Part shown: positions 7,380 to 14,833 of the stretch, one piece after another
Numbering within the stretch: position 1 is the first letter of the stretch
How the letters are laid out: the number at the start of each line of letters is the position of its first letter
From: Betaproteobacteria bacterium
GTDB lineage: Bacteria > Pseudomonadota > Gammaproteobacteria > Burkholderiales > Burkholderiaceae_C
Assembly (NCBI GenBank): GCA_025354965.1
Contig: JANXLW010000015.1
Coordinates: 1 to 14,833 of the forward strand
Direction: 5' to 3'
DNA length: 14,833 nt
Program-made: the position numbers and the translations under genes
The notes under the pieces: model-generated
Databases searched by the model: none
What the model saw: only the letters and a program-made list of their open reading frames with translations
Told to the model about the DNA's origin: nothing

Positions 7380-9614
7380 TCACTTTGTGGTGAAAACAAA
7401 AGAACCGTCCCAATCGGTACCTGGTGAATGTTCTCGGAAAAATTCGATACGCTTTGCGTACAGTCGGTAAAGATGTTTGCCAGGGAAGCGTCTTTGCAAA
7501 TCGACAAAAAAATTTTCGGCCGCCAGCCAATTCTGCTCACGATACAGGCGCAGCGCTGCGCCATACAGATTGAGTTCCTCCATGTCAGTCTCCTTGCATT
7601 GGCTGACGAGGCAAATCGGTTGGTAAATTGCGATTGGCCTGTCCTTGCCCTTGACACGCACACGATCAAGCTCGAGGAATAGAAAGTCGGGCACGGCCGC
7701 CCGCGTGTACTCGCTAACAATGATTTGCACACCATATTCCTTGGTCAAGCCTTCCAATCTGGAACCCAGATTGACTGTGTCACCCATCACGGTATAGGCC
7801 AAACGAAACTCGGACCCCATGTTGCCCACCGTCATTTCTCCGCTATTGAGGCCGACGCCGATCTTGATCGGTGGCCAGCCCCTGGCCTTGAACTGGTCTT
7901 GTAGAGCGTCAAGGTCGGCAATCATGTCCATCGCCGCCAACAGAGCATGCCGGGCGTGCTGCCCGTCAAATACCGGCGCACCCCAGAATGCCATGATCGC
8001 ATCGCCCATGTATTTGTCGATGGTACCGCGATGGCGGTGGATGACTTGCGTCATCGGCGTCAGAAATTCATTCATTAGTTGTGTCAACTGCGCGGGAGCG
8101 AGTCCCTCCGAAATCGTGGTGAAGCCGCGCACATCAGCAAACAGGACCGTCATCTCCTTACTCTCGCCCGCCAGCGTATAGGCGCCTGGATCCTTCGCCA
8201 TTTCGTCCACAAGCTCGGGGGGTACATACTGACCAAACAGGCTGGTCAGCATACGTTTGCCGCGCGACTCGACAAAAAAACCGTAGGCCATATTGAAAAC
8301 AGAGAGTACCGCAATCATGAACAGCGAAGATACAAGGGGCAACACCAGATTGGCAGATTTCCAGGTCAGGAAATACGCGACTGTCAAAACCGTGATCAAC
8401 GCTACCGAAAGCACTGTCGCCCGCAGCGGGCTTAGCGCCGGCAACGCCAATGCAAGCAGCACACCGATGACAAGCAACAACTCGACTTCAAACCCGACCG
8501 GGTGGGCAAGGCCTTCCTTGATATTTCCATCGATGATGCCGGCAATCAGATTGGCATGCATCTCGACCCCGGGATAGACCTCTTGCATGGGCGTCGAGCG
8601 CAAATCCATCAAGCCAGGCGCCGTCGTGCCTACCAGTACGATAGCTCCTTGCAGGGCTTGCAACGGCGTCTTGCCGTTCAGCAGATCGCTGGCGGAAACA
8701 TACGCAAAGCTGTGCTCTTTGCCGCGATAGGGTATCAAAGCCGCGACATCGCTATCGACCGGTATCCGGCGCTTGCCAAGGTCGAGAAATTCCAGGTTGA
8801 CCGGGCTTTGTTCCCCTCCTGCATAACCCAATTCAACGGCTGGCACGCGCAGTACCAATCTGGCGACCGACAATGCCAGCGCCTCGTACAAGTCGCCGTC
8901 GTACATTTGAAGCAGTGGAGTCCGCCGAAACACACCGTCGGCATCCACCAAGGGCGTGGCATTGAAAAACCCGCTGGTTGCGGCATTTATCTGCAGTTCA
9001 GGCAGGTTTGCCGAAAAACCGCTGGCGACGGTAGCACGGACGCTATGAGGATCGAAGCTGCCCCGTCTCAGCGAAGGCGCTGGCAATGCGCCGACACTGC
9101 CGCTTTGGCGCCCCTCATGGTGAAAATAGTAGCCCAGTGCAACACGCCTGGCTTTAAGGCTGTCAGCGAAGATCTGGTCAAAATCCAATTGAGGCCTGAG
9201 TTTGTCCAACGCCAGCTTGAAATTCGTGTTGCCTGCAAGCTCGGTGCGCGCGAGTTGTTGCAAACTCCTGAGTCCGGAACTTTCATCACGCTCGGCAAAC
9301 AACATGTCAAAGCCAAGAACATCAATCTTGTATTGATCAAACAACAAGTCGACCAGGTGCGCCAGTTTGTTCCGGGGCCATGGCCAATGACCTTGTTCCT
9401 GCAAGCTTTTCTCGTCGATATCGAGAATGACGATCCTCTTGTCGATCGTATTGGGCATGGTCCATCGCAGTCGGACATCGTAGCTGTAATTTTTAATACG
9501 CTCAATGACGCCCAGATCGACAATACCCAGCGCATTCAACAGGAACGGCAACACAACCAGCAGGCTTAATGCGATTCGATTCGCATGCCGCCTGAAAAAA
9601 CCTCTCCTGTTCAT
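7380..9614 (-). CDS. CHASE2-domain transmembrane class III adenylate cyclase
   Basis: Membrane receptor-type cyclase of 744 aa. Order: a short basic N-terminus; one membrane helix (about 15-33); a large periplasmic CHASE2 sensor domain (about 38-365) with typical IVILDIDEKSL and GVEMHANLIAGI stretches; three membrane helices (about 376-393, 398-418, 424-445); a cytoplasmic class III cyclase domain (about 485-665); and a C-terminal helical tail ending WDGSFVFTTK. Both metal-binding aspartates are present (FADVRGF, Asp494; MGDAIMAFWG, Asp538). The substrate-selecting pair is Lys534 and Thr608 (AYTVMGDTVNLGSR), the class IIIb pattern for ATP. The transition-state Asn615 and Arg619 are also present. 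It therefore should make cAMP in response to an unknown periplasmic signal. ATG 9614 (MNRRGFF) is preferred; TTG 9620 has slightly better spacing to AAGG. It lies 48 bp after the HIT gene. Confidence 0.93.
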   Translation of the reverse strand: MNRRGFFRRHANRIALSLLVVLPFLLNALGIVDLGVIERIKNYSYDVRLRWTMPNTIDKRIVILDIDEKSLQEQGHWPWPRNKLAHLVDLLFDQYKIDVLGFDMLFAERDESSGLRSLQQLARTELAGNTNFKLALDKLRPQLDFDQIFADSLKARRVALGYYFHHEGRQSGSVGALPAPSLRRGSFDPHSVRATVASGFSANLPELQINAATSGFFNATPLVDADGVFRRTPLLQMYDGDLYEALALSVARLVLRVPAVELGYAGGEQSPVNLEFLDLGKRRIPVDSDVAALIPYRGKEHSFAYVSASDLLNGKTPLQALQGAIVLVGTTAPGLMDLRSTPMQEVYPGVEMHANLIAGIIDGNIKEGLAHPVGFEVELLLVIGVLLALALPALSPLRATVLSVALITVLTVAYFLTWKSANLVLPLVSSLFMIAVLSVFNMAYGFFVESRGKRMLTSLFGQYVPPELVDEMAKDPGAYTLAGESKEMTVLFADVRGFTTISEGLAPAQLTQLMNEFLTPMTQVIHRHRGTIDKYMGDAIMAFWGAPVFDGQHARHALLAAMDMIADLDALQDQFKARGWPPIKIGVGLNSGEMTVGNMGSEFRLAYTVMGDTVNLGSRLEGLTKEYGVQIIVSEYTRAAVPDFLFLELDRVRVKGKDRPIAIYQPICLVSQCKETDMEELNLYGAALRLYREQNWLAAENFFVDLQRRFPGKHLYRLYAKRIEFFREHSPGTDWDGSFVFTTK

Positions 9615-9662
9615 ATGCAAAATTGGCCTTGAGGAAACATGACTTTTTTGTTTAACCCGGCA

Positions 9663-10097
9663 TCAGGACAATGCTGCCAGTCGCACCACCATATCCTGCT
9701 CCGCCGGCCCCAACTTGGCAAGGATCGCGTTCTGCTGAGCCGCGTCAAATGACCGCTTCGGTTCGACCCACACGGGCGACGGAAAGTGACTGTCCCAGTC
9801 AAAGCGAGCAATCACATGCCAGTGCAGATGCGGGACCACGTTGCCCAGGGCTGCCAGATTAATCTTGGTGGGTCGCAGGTGTGCGCGTAATCCAAGTTCG
9901 ACCGCGTTCACCGCAGCCATGCACAGAACTCGATCCGCCACGCCGAGGTCAGAGAATTCCACCACATGCGCGCTCCAAACTACCCGATAGAAGGCCGGAA
10001 AACCAGCTTCTTCGGCCCTGATAACACGAAATTTCTCGCCCTGAAATATGAGATCACCGCCCAGCGTGGTACACAAGGCGCAAGTCGGGTTTAACAT
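9663..10097 (-). CDS. HIT (histidine triad) family protein
   Basis: A 144-aa nucleotide-binding hydrolase or transferase of the HIT superfamily. The defining triad is visible as PHLHWHVIARF, with His90, His92 and His94; the middle or last His would carry the nucleotidyl intermediate. An N-terminal CALC pair (Cys6, Cys9) resembles the zinc-binding CxxC of many HIT proteins. The central KINLAALGNVVPHLH matches the family strand-loop before the triad. The C-terminal tail (WVEPKRSFDAAQQNAILAKLG) differs from HinT and resembles a betaproteobacterial subgroup I recall. The natural substrate cannot be told from sequence; dinucleoside polyphosphates or aminoacyl-AMP-like compounds are family possibilities. 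The ATG at 10097 starts only 3 bp after the stop of the big oxidoreductase, so translation is probably coupled. Confidence 0.92.
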   Translation of the reverse strand: MLNPTCALCTTLGGDLIFQGEKFRVIRAEEAGFPAFYRVVWSAHVVEFSDLGVADRVLCMAAVNAVELGLRAHLRPTKINLAALGNVVPHLHWHVIARFDWDSHFPSPVWVEPKRSFDAAQQNAILAKLGPAEQDMVVRLAALS

Positions 10098-10100
10098 GCC

Positions 10101-13100
10101 TTAAACCAGCACGCGCTCAATACCACCGAGATTGGCTTTTCTGACGTAGTCAGGCATCCATTGGTCGCCCAGAATCTGGTTCGCCATCTCAACCACGATG
10201 TAGTCTGCCTCCAGCAAGCCGTTTTGCAAATCATCGCCGAAACGACTCAAACCCTGCAAGCAAGCGGGGCACGAAGTCAATATTTTAATATTCCCCTTGG
10301 CGTCCAAACCACCCAGGGTGCGCAACTCGGCTTCGCCTTTGCGGATCTCTTCTTCCTTGCGAAAACGGACCTGCGTGGAGACGTCCGGGCGATTCAAGGC
10401 CAGTGTGCCGGCCTCACCGCAGCAGCGCTCCGACTGAACCACTTTGTCTCCCAGCAAGGCCTTTACCGTTTTGATCGGCTCCTGTAACTTCATCGGGCTG
10501 TGGCAGGGGTCATGAAACAGGAACGAGCCAGCATCCTTGAGCGTGATGCCCTTCTCCAGCAAGTATTCGTGAATATCGATGATGCGGCTACCGGGAAAAA
10601 TCTCGTCAAATTTGTAGTCCTGCAATTGGTCATAGCAAGTACCACAACTCACCACCACGGTTTTGATGTCCAGGTAATTCAAGGTGTTGGCGACGCGGTG
10701 GAACAGCACCCGGTTGTCAGTGATGATTTTCTCGGCCTTGTCAAACTCTCCCCCACCACGCTGCGGGTAGCCACAGCACAAATAGCCGGGCGGCAATACC
10801 GTCTGCACACCAACGTGCCACAGCATGGCCTGTGTCGCCAGTCCGACCTGGCTGAACAGGCGCTCCGAACCGCAACCCGGAAAATAGAACACCGCCTCAG
10901 TCTCGGCGGTCGTCACCTTGGGGTCGCGGATGATGGGAACGTAATCTTTGTCTTCAATGTCCAGCAAGGCCCTGGCGGTCTTTTTGGGCAAACCCCCGGG
11001 TAATTTTTTGTTCACAAAGTGGATGACCTGTTCCTTGAGCGGCGCGGTGCCAACGGTGGCAGGCGGCGCGTTGGTCTGCTTGCGGGTGACAACACTCAAA
11101 ACATTGTGCGCCAGACGCTGCGCCTTCATGGCGAGATTGACCATGACCGTGCGCGCCAGCTTGATGGTCTCGGGATTGGTGGCGCTGAGCATGAACATGG
11201 CCGCCGCACCGGCCGGGCGGAACGTCTTCTTGCCCATCTTGCGCAACAGGTTGCGCATGTTCATCGTGACATCACCAAAGTCTATATTCACCGGGCAAGG
11301 CGACAGGCATTTATGACACACGGTGCAATGATCGGCCACATCTTCAAATTCCTGCCAGTGGCGGATAGAAATTCCGCGGCGCGTTTGCTCTTCGTACAAG
11401 AATGCTTCAACCAGCAAGGAGGTTGCCAGAATCTTGTCGCGCGGGCTGTATAGCAAATTGGCCCGCGGCACATGGGTTGCACACACTGGCTTGCACTTGC
11501 CGCAACGCAGGCAATCCTTCACGCTATCGGCAATGGCTCCTATGTCGCTTTGCTGCATGATGAGCGACTCGTGCCCCATCAAACCAAAGCTGGGCGTATA
11601 GGCATTGGTCAGGTCAGCATGCATGGACTCTTGCAACAACTTTGATCGTGAGTCCGTCAAAAGGTCTAGCCGTGTCTCGACAAGATCAGTCCTACCGGTT
11701 TTGAGCGCGCGCAGCAACTTACCCCGATTGAAACGCCCCTCCGGGTCCACTCTGGCCTTGTATTCTCCGAAAGGACGCAGCTCTTCATCCGTCAAAAACT
11801 CCAGCTTGGTAATGCCGATACCATGCTCACCCGAGATCACGCCGTCGAGAGAGCGCGCCAATGCCATGATGCGTTTGACCGCACCATGGGCCGCTTGCAG
11901 CATTTCATAATCGTCGCTATTGACAGGAATATTGGTGTGTACATTGCCATCGCCGGCGTGCATATGCAGCGCCGCCCAAACCCGACCTCTGAGTACCCGC
12001 TGGTGAACAGCATTGCATTCGCGCAGGATGGCCTCGAAAGCGCCACCGGTAAAGATGTTTTGCAGCGGCGCACGGATTTGACTTTTCCAGCTAGCCCGCA
12101 AGCTGTGCTCCTGCAATTGAAGAAACAGCGGGTCTACATCCTGCAGCCATCCCTGCCACAAGCGACGCACACCTCGAATCAGGTCCAGTGCTTGTGCAAC
12201 GCGCTCGTGCAACAACTCGGCAGCAGGAATTGCGTTCACGTCATCGTGCTTACCCAAGGGCAAATTGCCGACAGTAAAAAACTCTTCCAGCGCGTCACAC
12301 AAGGCGATTTTGTTGCGCAAGCTCAGTTCGATGTTGATGCGCTCAATACCATCGGTGTACTCCGCCATACGCGGTAACGGGATGACCACATCTTCATTGA
12401 TCTTGAAGGCGTTGGTATGCTTGGAAATCGCTGCCGTGCGCTTGCGGTCCAGCCAGAACTTCTTACGCGCGTCGGGGCTGATCGCAATGAACCCCTCGCC
12501 ACTGCGCGAGTTGGCGATGCGCACCACCTCGGATGTCGCACGTGCCACCACGTCAGCGTCGTCACCGGCGATGTCACCCACCAGCACCATCTTGGGCAGG
12601 CCACCGCGTTTGGACTTGGTGGCATAGCCTACCGCTTTCAGGTAGCGGTCGTCCAAATGTTCCAGTCCCGCCAACAATACGCCCGAGCGTTTTTGCTCGG
12701 CAAACATGAAATCCTTGATCTCCACAATGCTGGGGACCGCATCTTTTGCGTTGCCAAAAAACTCAAGGCATACGGTGCGCGTGTGTGCCGGCTTGCGGTG
12801 CACGATCCAGCGGGCGCTGGTGATCAGGCCGTCGCAACCCTCTTTCTGGACACCAGGCAGACCGCTCAAAAATTTGTCCGTGACGTCCTTGCCCAACCCT
12901 TCCTTGCGAAACGTTTTGCCAGGAATGTCCAGGCGCTCCGCGCGAATCGGCGTTTTGCCATCAGCCCTGAAATACTGAAGCTCAAAGCTGGCCACCTCGA
13001 CGTCGTGGATTTTGCCCAAATTGTGTTTGATACGGGTTACTTCCAGCCATTCGGCCTGGGGTGTCACCATGCGCCAACCGGCAAGGTTGTCCAACGCTGT

Positions 13101-14042
13101 ACCCCACAACACGGCTTTTTTACCACCCGCGTTCATGGCGATATTGCCACCGATGCAGGATGCTTCTGCCGAGGTCGGATCCACCGCAAAGACATAGCCA
13201 GCGCGCTCGGCCGCATCGGCCACACGCTGGGTCACCACACCCGCTTCGGTCCAGACCGTGGCCACGGCCTGCGACAGACCCGGCAGCACCAGCATCTCTA
13301 CTTCTGTCATGGCCTCCAGCTTTTCAGTGTTGATGACCACGCTTTTCCAGATCAGAGGAATCGCGCCGCCGGTGTAACCGGTGCCACCCCCGCGCGGGAT
13401 GATGGTCAATCCCAATTCAATGCACCCCTTGACCAGTCCGGCCATCTCGGCTTCGGTATCCGGCGTCAGTACCACAAAGGGATACTCGACACGCCAGTCG
13501 GTGGCATCAGTCACATGGCTTACCCTTGAGAGACCGTCAAATTTGATGTTGTCCTTGGCTGTTAGCTTGACCAGTACACGTTGGGTTTTACGCCGCAGCG
13601 CCGCGGCCTCTACAAAAGCGGTGTCAAAAGCTTGTACCGCCTGACCGGCTGACTTGAGCAATTCCCCCACCAGTGCGTCGCGCTCCGGATCGGCTTCGGG
13701 GTTACGGCGTTTTTGCACCTCCCCCAAGCGATGATGCAGGGCGTCGACCAGCAACTGGCGACGCTTGGGGTTGTCCAGCAGATCATCCTGCAAATACGGA
13801 TTGCGCTGTACTACCCAGATATCGCCCAGAACCTCGTACAGCATACGGGCCGAGCGTCCGGTACGACGTTCCTCGCGCAGGCGGTTCAGTAAATCCCAAG
13901 CAGGAGCGCCCAGCAGACGAATGACGATTTCGCGGTCAGAAAACGAGGTGTAGTTGTACGGGATTTCGCGAATTCGTTCGTGCACGTTGAGCACGTGATC
14001 AGGGGCGGGCAGCAGTTGCTGGGGCAGAGTGGGGGCGTTCAT
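10101..14042 (-). CDS. Giant FAD-linked oxidoreductase with Fe-S and CCG domains (DUF3683 N-terminus)
   Basis: A 1313-aa fusion. Approximate order: DUF3683 (10-110); FAD_binding_4 of the vanillyl-alcohol oxidase fold with IIPRGGGTGYTGG (215-226); FAD-oxidase C-terminal domain (about 550-780) with the HMHAGDGNVHTN metal-site stretch (from 693) and GEHGIG (738-743); two 4Fe-4S clusters, CLRCGKCKPVC (844-854) and CTVCHKCLSPCP (906-917); then two CCG domains (FPGCG 1055, CCGYPQRGGG 1089, SCGTC 1132, HDPCH 1177, RCCGEAG 1207, SCPAC 1257). This is GlcD plus GlcF/GlpC-like chemistry in one chain. By family it should oxidise a D-2-hydroxy acid (D-lactate, glycolate or 2-hydroxyglutarate class) and pass electrons through Fe-S clusters to quinone at the membrane. 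The substrate is unproven. ATG 14042 is preferred; a GTG at 14072 extends it by ten non-conserved residues. The frame is intact. Confidence 0.93.
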   Translation of the reverse strand: MNAPTLPQQLLPAPDHVLNVHERIREIPYNYTSFSDREIVIRLLGAPAWDLLNRLREERRTGRSARMLYEVLGDIWVVQRNPYLQDDLLDNPKRRQLLVDALHHRLGEVQKRRNPEADPERDALVGELLKSAGQAVQAFDTAFVEAAALRRKTQRVLVKLTAKDNIKFDGLSRVSHVTDATDWRVEYPFVVLTPDTEAEMAGLVKGCIELGLTIIPRGGGTGYTGGAIPLIWKSVVINTEKLEAMTEVEMLVLPGLSQAVATVWTEAGVVTQRVADAAERAGYVFAVDPTSAEASCIGGNIAMNAGGKKAVLWGTALDNLAGWRMVTPQAEWLEVTRIKHNLGKIHDVEVASFELQYFRADGKTPIRAERLDIPGKTFRKEGLGKDVTDKFLSGLPGVQKEGCDGLITSARWIVHRKPAHTRTVCLEFFGNAKDAVPSIVEIKDFMFAEQKRSGVLLAGLEHLDDRYLKAVGYATKSKRGGLPKMVLVGDIAGDDADVVARATSEVVRIANSRSGEGFIAISPDARKKFWLDRKRTAAISKHTNAFKINEDVVIPLPRMAEYTDGIERINIELSLRNKIALCDALEEFFTVGNLPLGKHDDVNAIPAAELLHERVAQALDLIRGVRRLWQGWLQDVDPLFLQLQEHSLRASWKSQIRAPLQNIFTGGAFEAILRECNAVHQRVLRGRVWAALHMHAGDGNVHTNIPVNSDDYEMLQAAHGAVKRIMALARSLDGVISGEHGIGITKLEFLTDEELRPFGEYKARVDPEGRFNRGKLLRALKTGRTDLVETRLDLLTDSRSKLLQESMHADLTNAYTPSFGLMGHESLIMQQSDIGAIADSVKDCLRCGKCKPVCATHVPRANLLYSPRDKILATSLLVEAFLYEEQTRRGISIRHWQEFEDVADHCTVCHKCLSPCPVNIDFGDVTMNMRNLLRKMGKKTFRPAGAAAMFMLSATNPETIKLARTVMVNLAMKAQRLAHNVLSVVTRKQTNAPPATVGTAPLKEQVIHFVNKKLPGGLPKKTARALLDIEDKDYVPIIRDPKVTTAETEAVFYFPGCGSERLFSQVGLATQAMLWHVGVQTVLPPGYLCCGYPQRGGGEFDKAEKIITDNRVLFHRVANTLNYLDIKTVVVSCGTCYDQLQDYKFDEIFPGSRIIDIHEYLLEKGITLKDAGSFLFHDPCHSPMKLQEPIKTVKALLGDKVVQSERCCGEAGTLALNRPDVSTQVRFRKEEEIRKGEAELRTLGGLDAKGNIKILTSCPACLQGLSRFGDDLQNGLLEADYIVVEMANQILGDQWMPDYVRKANLGGIERVLV

Positions 14043-14169
14043 CGAGTTCTGTGGTTGCGGCCAGCACGTCACACTGGACGCAGTGAGTCCCGGTCGGGCT
14101 GATGAGCGATATTACCGCAGCGCAGCATTCACCTACTGCCCTGATGGAAACCCGTATAGGCCAGTGCCT

Positions 14170-14196
14170 GAAACATGTGTTTAATCAAGAAACATG
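14170..14196. repeat. Direct repeat GAAACATG, possible operator
   Basis: GAAACATG occurs perfectly at 14170-14177 and 14189-14196, start to start 19 bp (nearly two helical turns). The first copy also forms a small inverted repeat, AAACA-TG-TGTTT (14171-14182). It sits just upstream of the Pho-box candidate and could bind a regulator acting on ugpB or on the divergent oxidoreductase. Chance occurrence in AT-rich DNA is possible. Confidence 0.35.
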
Positions 14197-14200
14197 ATTT

Positions 14201-14229
14201 TTGACATATTTTTGTCGCATCACCGTCAC
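14201..14229 (+). promoter_or_regulatory. Candidate PhoB (Pho) box upstream of ugpB
   Basis: Three 7-mers spaced by 4 bp, i.e. 11-bp period: TTGACAT (14201-14207), TTGTCGC (14212-14218) and CCGTCAC (14223-14229). The E. coli Pho box is two CTGTCAT-like 7-mers with a 4-bp spacer. Mismatches to CTGTCAT/CTGTCAC are 2, 3 and 1. The box ends exactly 10 bp before a -10-like hexamer, as in the E. coli phoA promoter. ugp genes are classical PhoB targets, so the site makes functional sense. Confidence 0.68.
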
Positions 14230-14239
14230 AGTCCAAGGC

Positions 14240-14245
14240 TATGCT
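14240..14245 (+). promoter_or_regulatory. Candidate -10 box of the ugpB promoter
   Basis: TATGCT, 4 of 6 to TATAAT, 10 bp past the Pho-box end. It predicts a transcript start near 14252 and a leader of about 20 nt, ending in AGGAGA. No TTGACA at 17 bp is needed in a PhoB-activated promoter; TTGACA at 14201 would be too far (33-bp gap). Confidence 0.5.
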
Positions 14246-14260
14246 CAGACCTTTCGTTGT

Positions 14261-14266
14261 AGGAGA
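14261..14266 (+). promoter_or_regulatory. Strong ribosome binding site of ugpB
   Basis: AGGAGA followed by TCAC and then ATG at 14271. It is one of the best Shine-Dalgarno matches in the window and fixes the ugpB start. Confidence 0.8.
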
Positions 14267-14270
14267 TCAC

Positions 14271-14833
14271 ATGAAATTGAAATTTGCGGTCGTTGCTCTC
14301 GCAGCGGCAATTTCCGTGTCGGCACAGGCACAGACTGAAGTCCAATGGTGGCACTCGATGACCGCCGTGAACGGTGAATGGGTCAACGATCTGGCCAATA
14401 GCTTCAACGCCAGCCAGAAAGACTACAAAATTGTTCCCACCTTCAAAGGCACTTACGACGAGTCCATGACCGCTGCGGTGGCGGCGTTTCGGGCCGGCAA
14501 TGCACCGCACATTTTGCAGGTGTTCGAGGTTGGCACCGCCACCATGATGGCCAGCAAAGGTGCCATCGTGCCGGTTGCACAAGTGATGAAGGACGCCGGC
14601 TACAAGTTTGACCCGACGGCTTATGTGTCTGCTGTAGCGGGCTATTACACGGCGCCGAATGGCCAGATGCTGAGCTTCCCGTTCAACAGTTCAACCACCA
14701 TCTTCTACATCAACAAGGACGCCTTCAAAGCGGCTGGCATCGACACCACCAAAGCGCCCAGCACTTGGCCTGAAGTGGCACTGGCTGCCGCCAAGCTCAA
14801 GGCCAGCGGTCACAAATGCCCGTTCACGACCGC
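14271..14833 (+). CDS. ugpB: UgpB, glycerol-3-phosphate ABC transporter substrate-binding protein, cut off at the window edge
   Basis: Periplasmic binding protein of the UgpBAEC importer for sn-glycerol-3-phosphate and glycerophosphodiesters, a phosphate-scavenging system. The first 187 codons are visible of about 435 expected; the frame runs off the right end. A clear Sec signal peptide (MKLKFAVVALAAAISVSAQA) is followed by mature QTEVQWWHSM. Close agreement with E. coli UgpB is seen in KIVPTFKGTYDESM, AAFRAGNAPHILQVFEVGT, TATMMASKGA, FPFNSSTTIFYINKDAFK and AAKLKASGHKC. This region covers lobe 1 of the fold and part of the ligand-binding hinge. It is divergent from the oxidoreductase and has its own PhoB-type promoter and a strong ribosome site. 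The ugpA, ugpE and ugpC genes are expected downstream, outside the window. Confidence 0.95.
   Translation, partial: MKLKFAVVALAAAISVSAQAQTEVQWWHSMTAVNGEWVNDLANSFNASQKDYKIVPTFKGTYDESMTAAVAAFRAGNAPHILQVFEVGTATMMASKGAIVPVAQVMKDAGYKFDPTAYVSAVAGYYTAPNGQMLSFPFNSSTTIFYINKDAFKAAGIDTTKAPSTWPEVALAAAKLKASGHKCPFTT

Larger units (their letters stand above)
14043..14270. other. Divergent promoter region between the oxidoreductase and ugpB
   Basis: A 228-bp intergenic region driving genes in both directions. The ugpB side (14165-14270) is AT-rich and carries the direct repeat, Pho-box candidate and -10 listed separately. On the oxidoreductase side I find no convincing -35/-10 pair at normal spacing; a TATACG on the minus strand near 14155 lacks a partner. 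No open frame of note and no RNA gene is seen. Confidence 0.7.

Noticed and set aside
8502..9569. Long plus-strand open frame (355 codons) opposite the cyclase
   Set aside because: It is antisense to a well-conserved CHASE2 domain, has no recognisable domain and no ribosome site of note. Such frames are common opposite GC-biased genes.
12417..13529. Long plus-strand open frame (370 codons) opposite the FAD domain of the large oxidoreductase
   Set aside because: It is the mirror of a conserved FAD-binding region, with no domain and a composition typical of antisense frames.
14071..14090. CACTG-gacg-CAGTG small hairpin in the divergent region
   Set aside because: The stem is only 5 bp with no T-run, and it is not placed like an operator for either gene. 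This is expected by chance.
14201..14229. Reading TTGACA at 14201 as a sigma-70 -35 box
   Set aside because: At 16-18 bp downstream there is no -10-like hexamer (CGTCAC region). The Pho-box reading explains the sequence better.
1..14833. Mobile element, CRISPR, tRNA/rRNA or prophage signals
   Set aside because: I saw no transposase-like frame, spaced direct-repeat array, terminal inverted repeats or RNA-gene sequence. All long frames are explained by conserved chromosomal genes.

Overview
This window looks like a piece of a betaproteobacterial chromosome, most likely Burkholderiales and probably Comamonadaceae-like (Rhodoferax/Polaromonas type). I base this on protein resemblance and gene order recalled from memory, not on a search. 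One long leftward (minus-strand) gene train fills about 14 kb. A single rightward gene, divergent from the train, enters at the right edge.

In transcription order (right to left) the minus-strand train is: a 1313-aa flavin plus iron-sulfur oxidoreductase with a DUF3683 N-terminus (14042-10101); a HIT-family protein 3 bp downstream; a CHASE2-class III adenylate cyclase (9614-7380); a DUF971 protein; ubiE; a secreted or membrane Tim44-like protein; ubiJ and ubiB overlapping by 4 bp; an FmdB-type zinc-ribbon protein; a DUF502 membrane protein; and aspS, whose last ~30 codons lie beyond position 1. Gaps are mostly 3-85 bp, so much of this could be co-transcribed. A 170-bp spacer with hairpins after the cyclase and a TATAAT box ahead of the zinc-ribbon gene suggest internal breaks.

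Two themes stand out. First, ubiquinone: ubiE (C-methyltransferase), ubiJ (SCP2-type lipid-binding factor) and ubiB (COQ8-like ATPase) surround an uncharacterised Tim44-like gene, and the oxidoreductase at the head of the train is of a type expected to pass electrons to quinone. Second, phosphate: the divergent gene is ugpB, the periplasmic binding protein for glycerol-3-phosphate uptake. Its promoter carries a good PhoB-box candidate, with three 7-mers at 11-bp period and a -10-like hexamer exactly 10 bp downstream.

The window is mostly conserved core genome, with no mobile element, CRISPR array, tRNA or rRNA seen. The least ordinary items are the cyclase placed inside an otherwise housekeeping cluster, the very large DUF3683 oxidoreductase fusion of unproven substrate, the Tim44-like protein inside the ubiquinone genes, the Pho-type ugp promoter, and a nested inverted repeat in the cyclase-DUF971 spacer. 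I did not find convincing evidence for a wholly new system.
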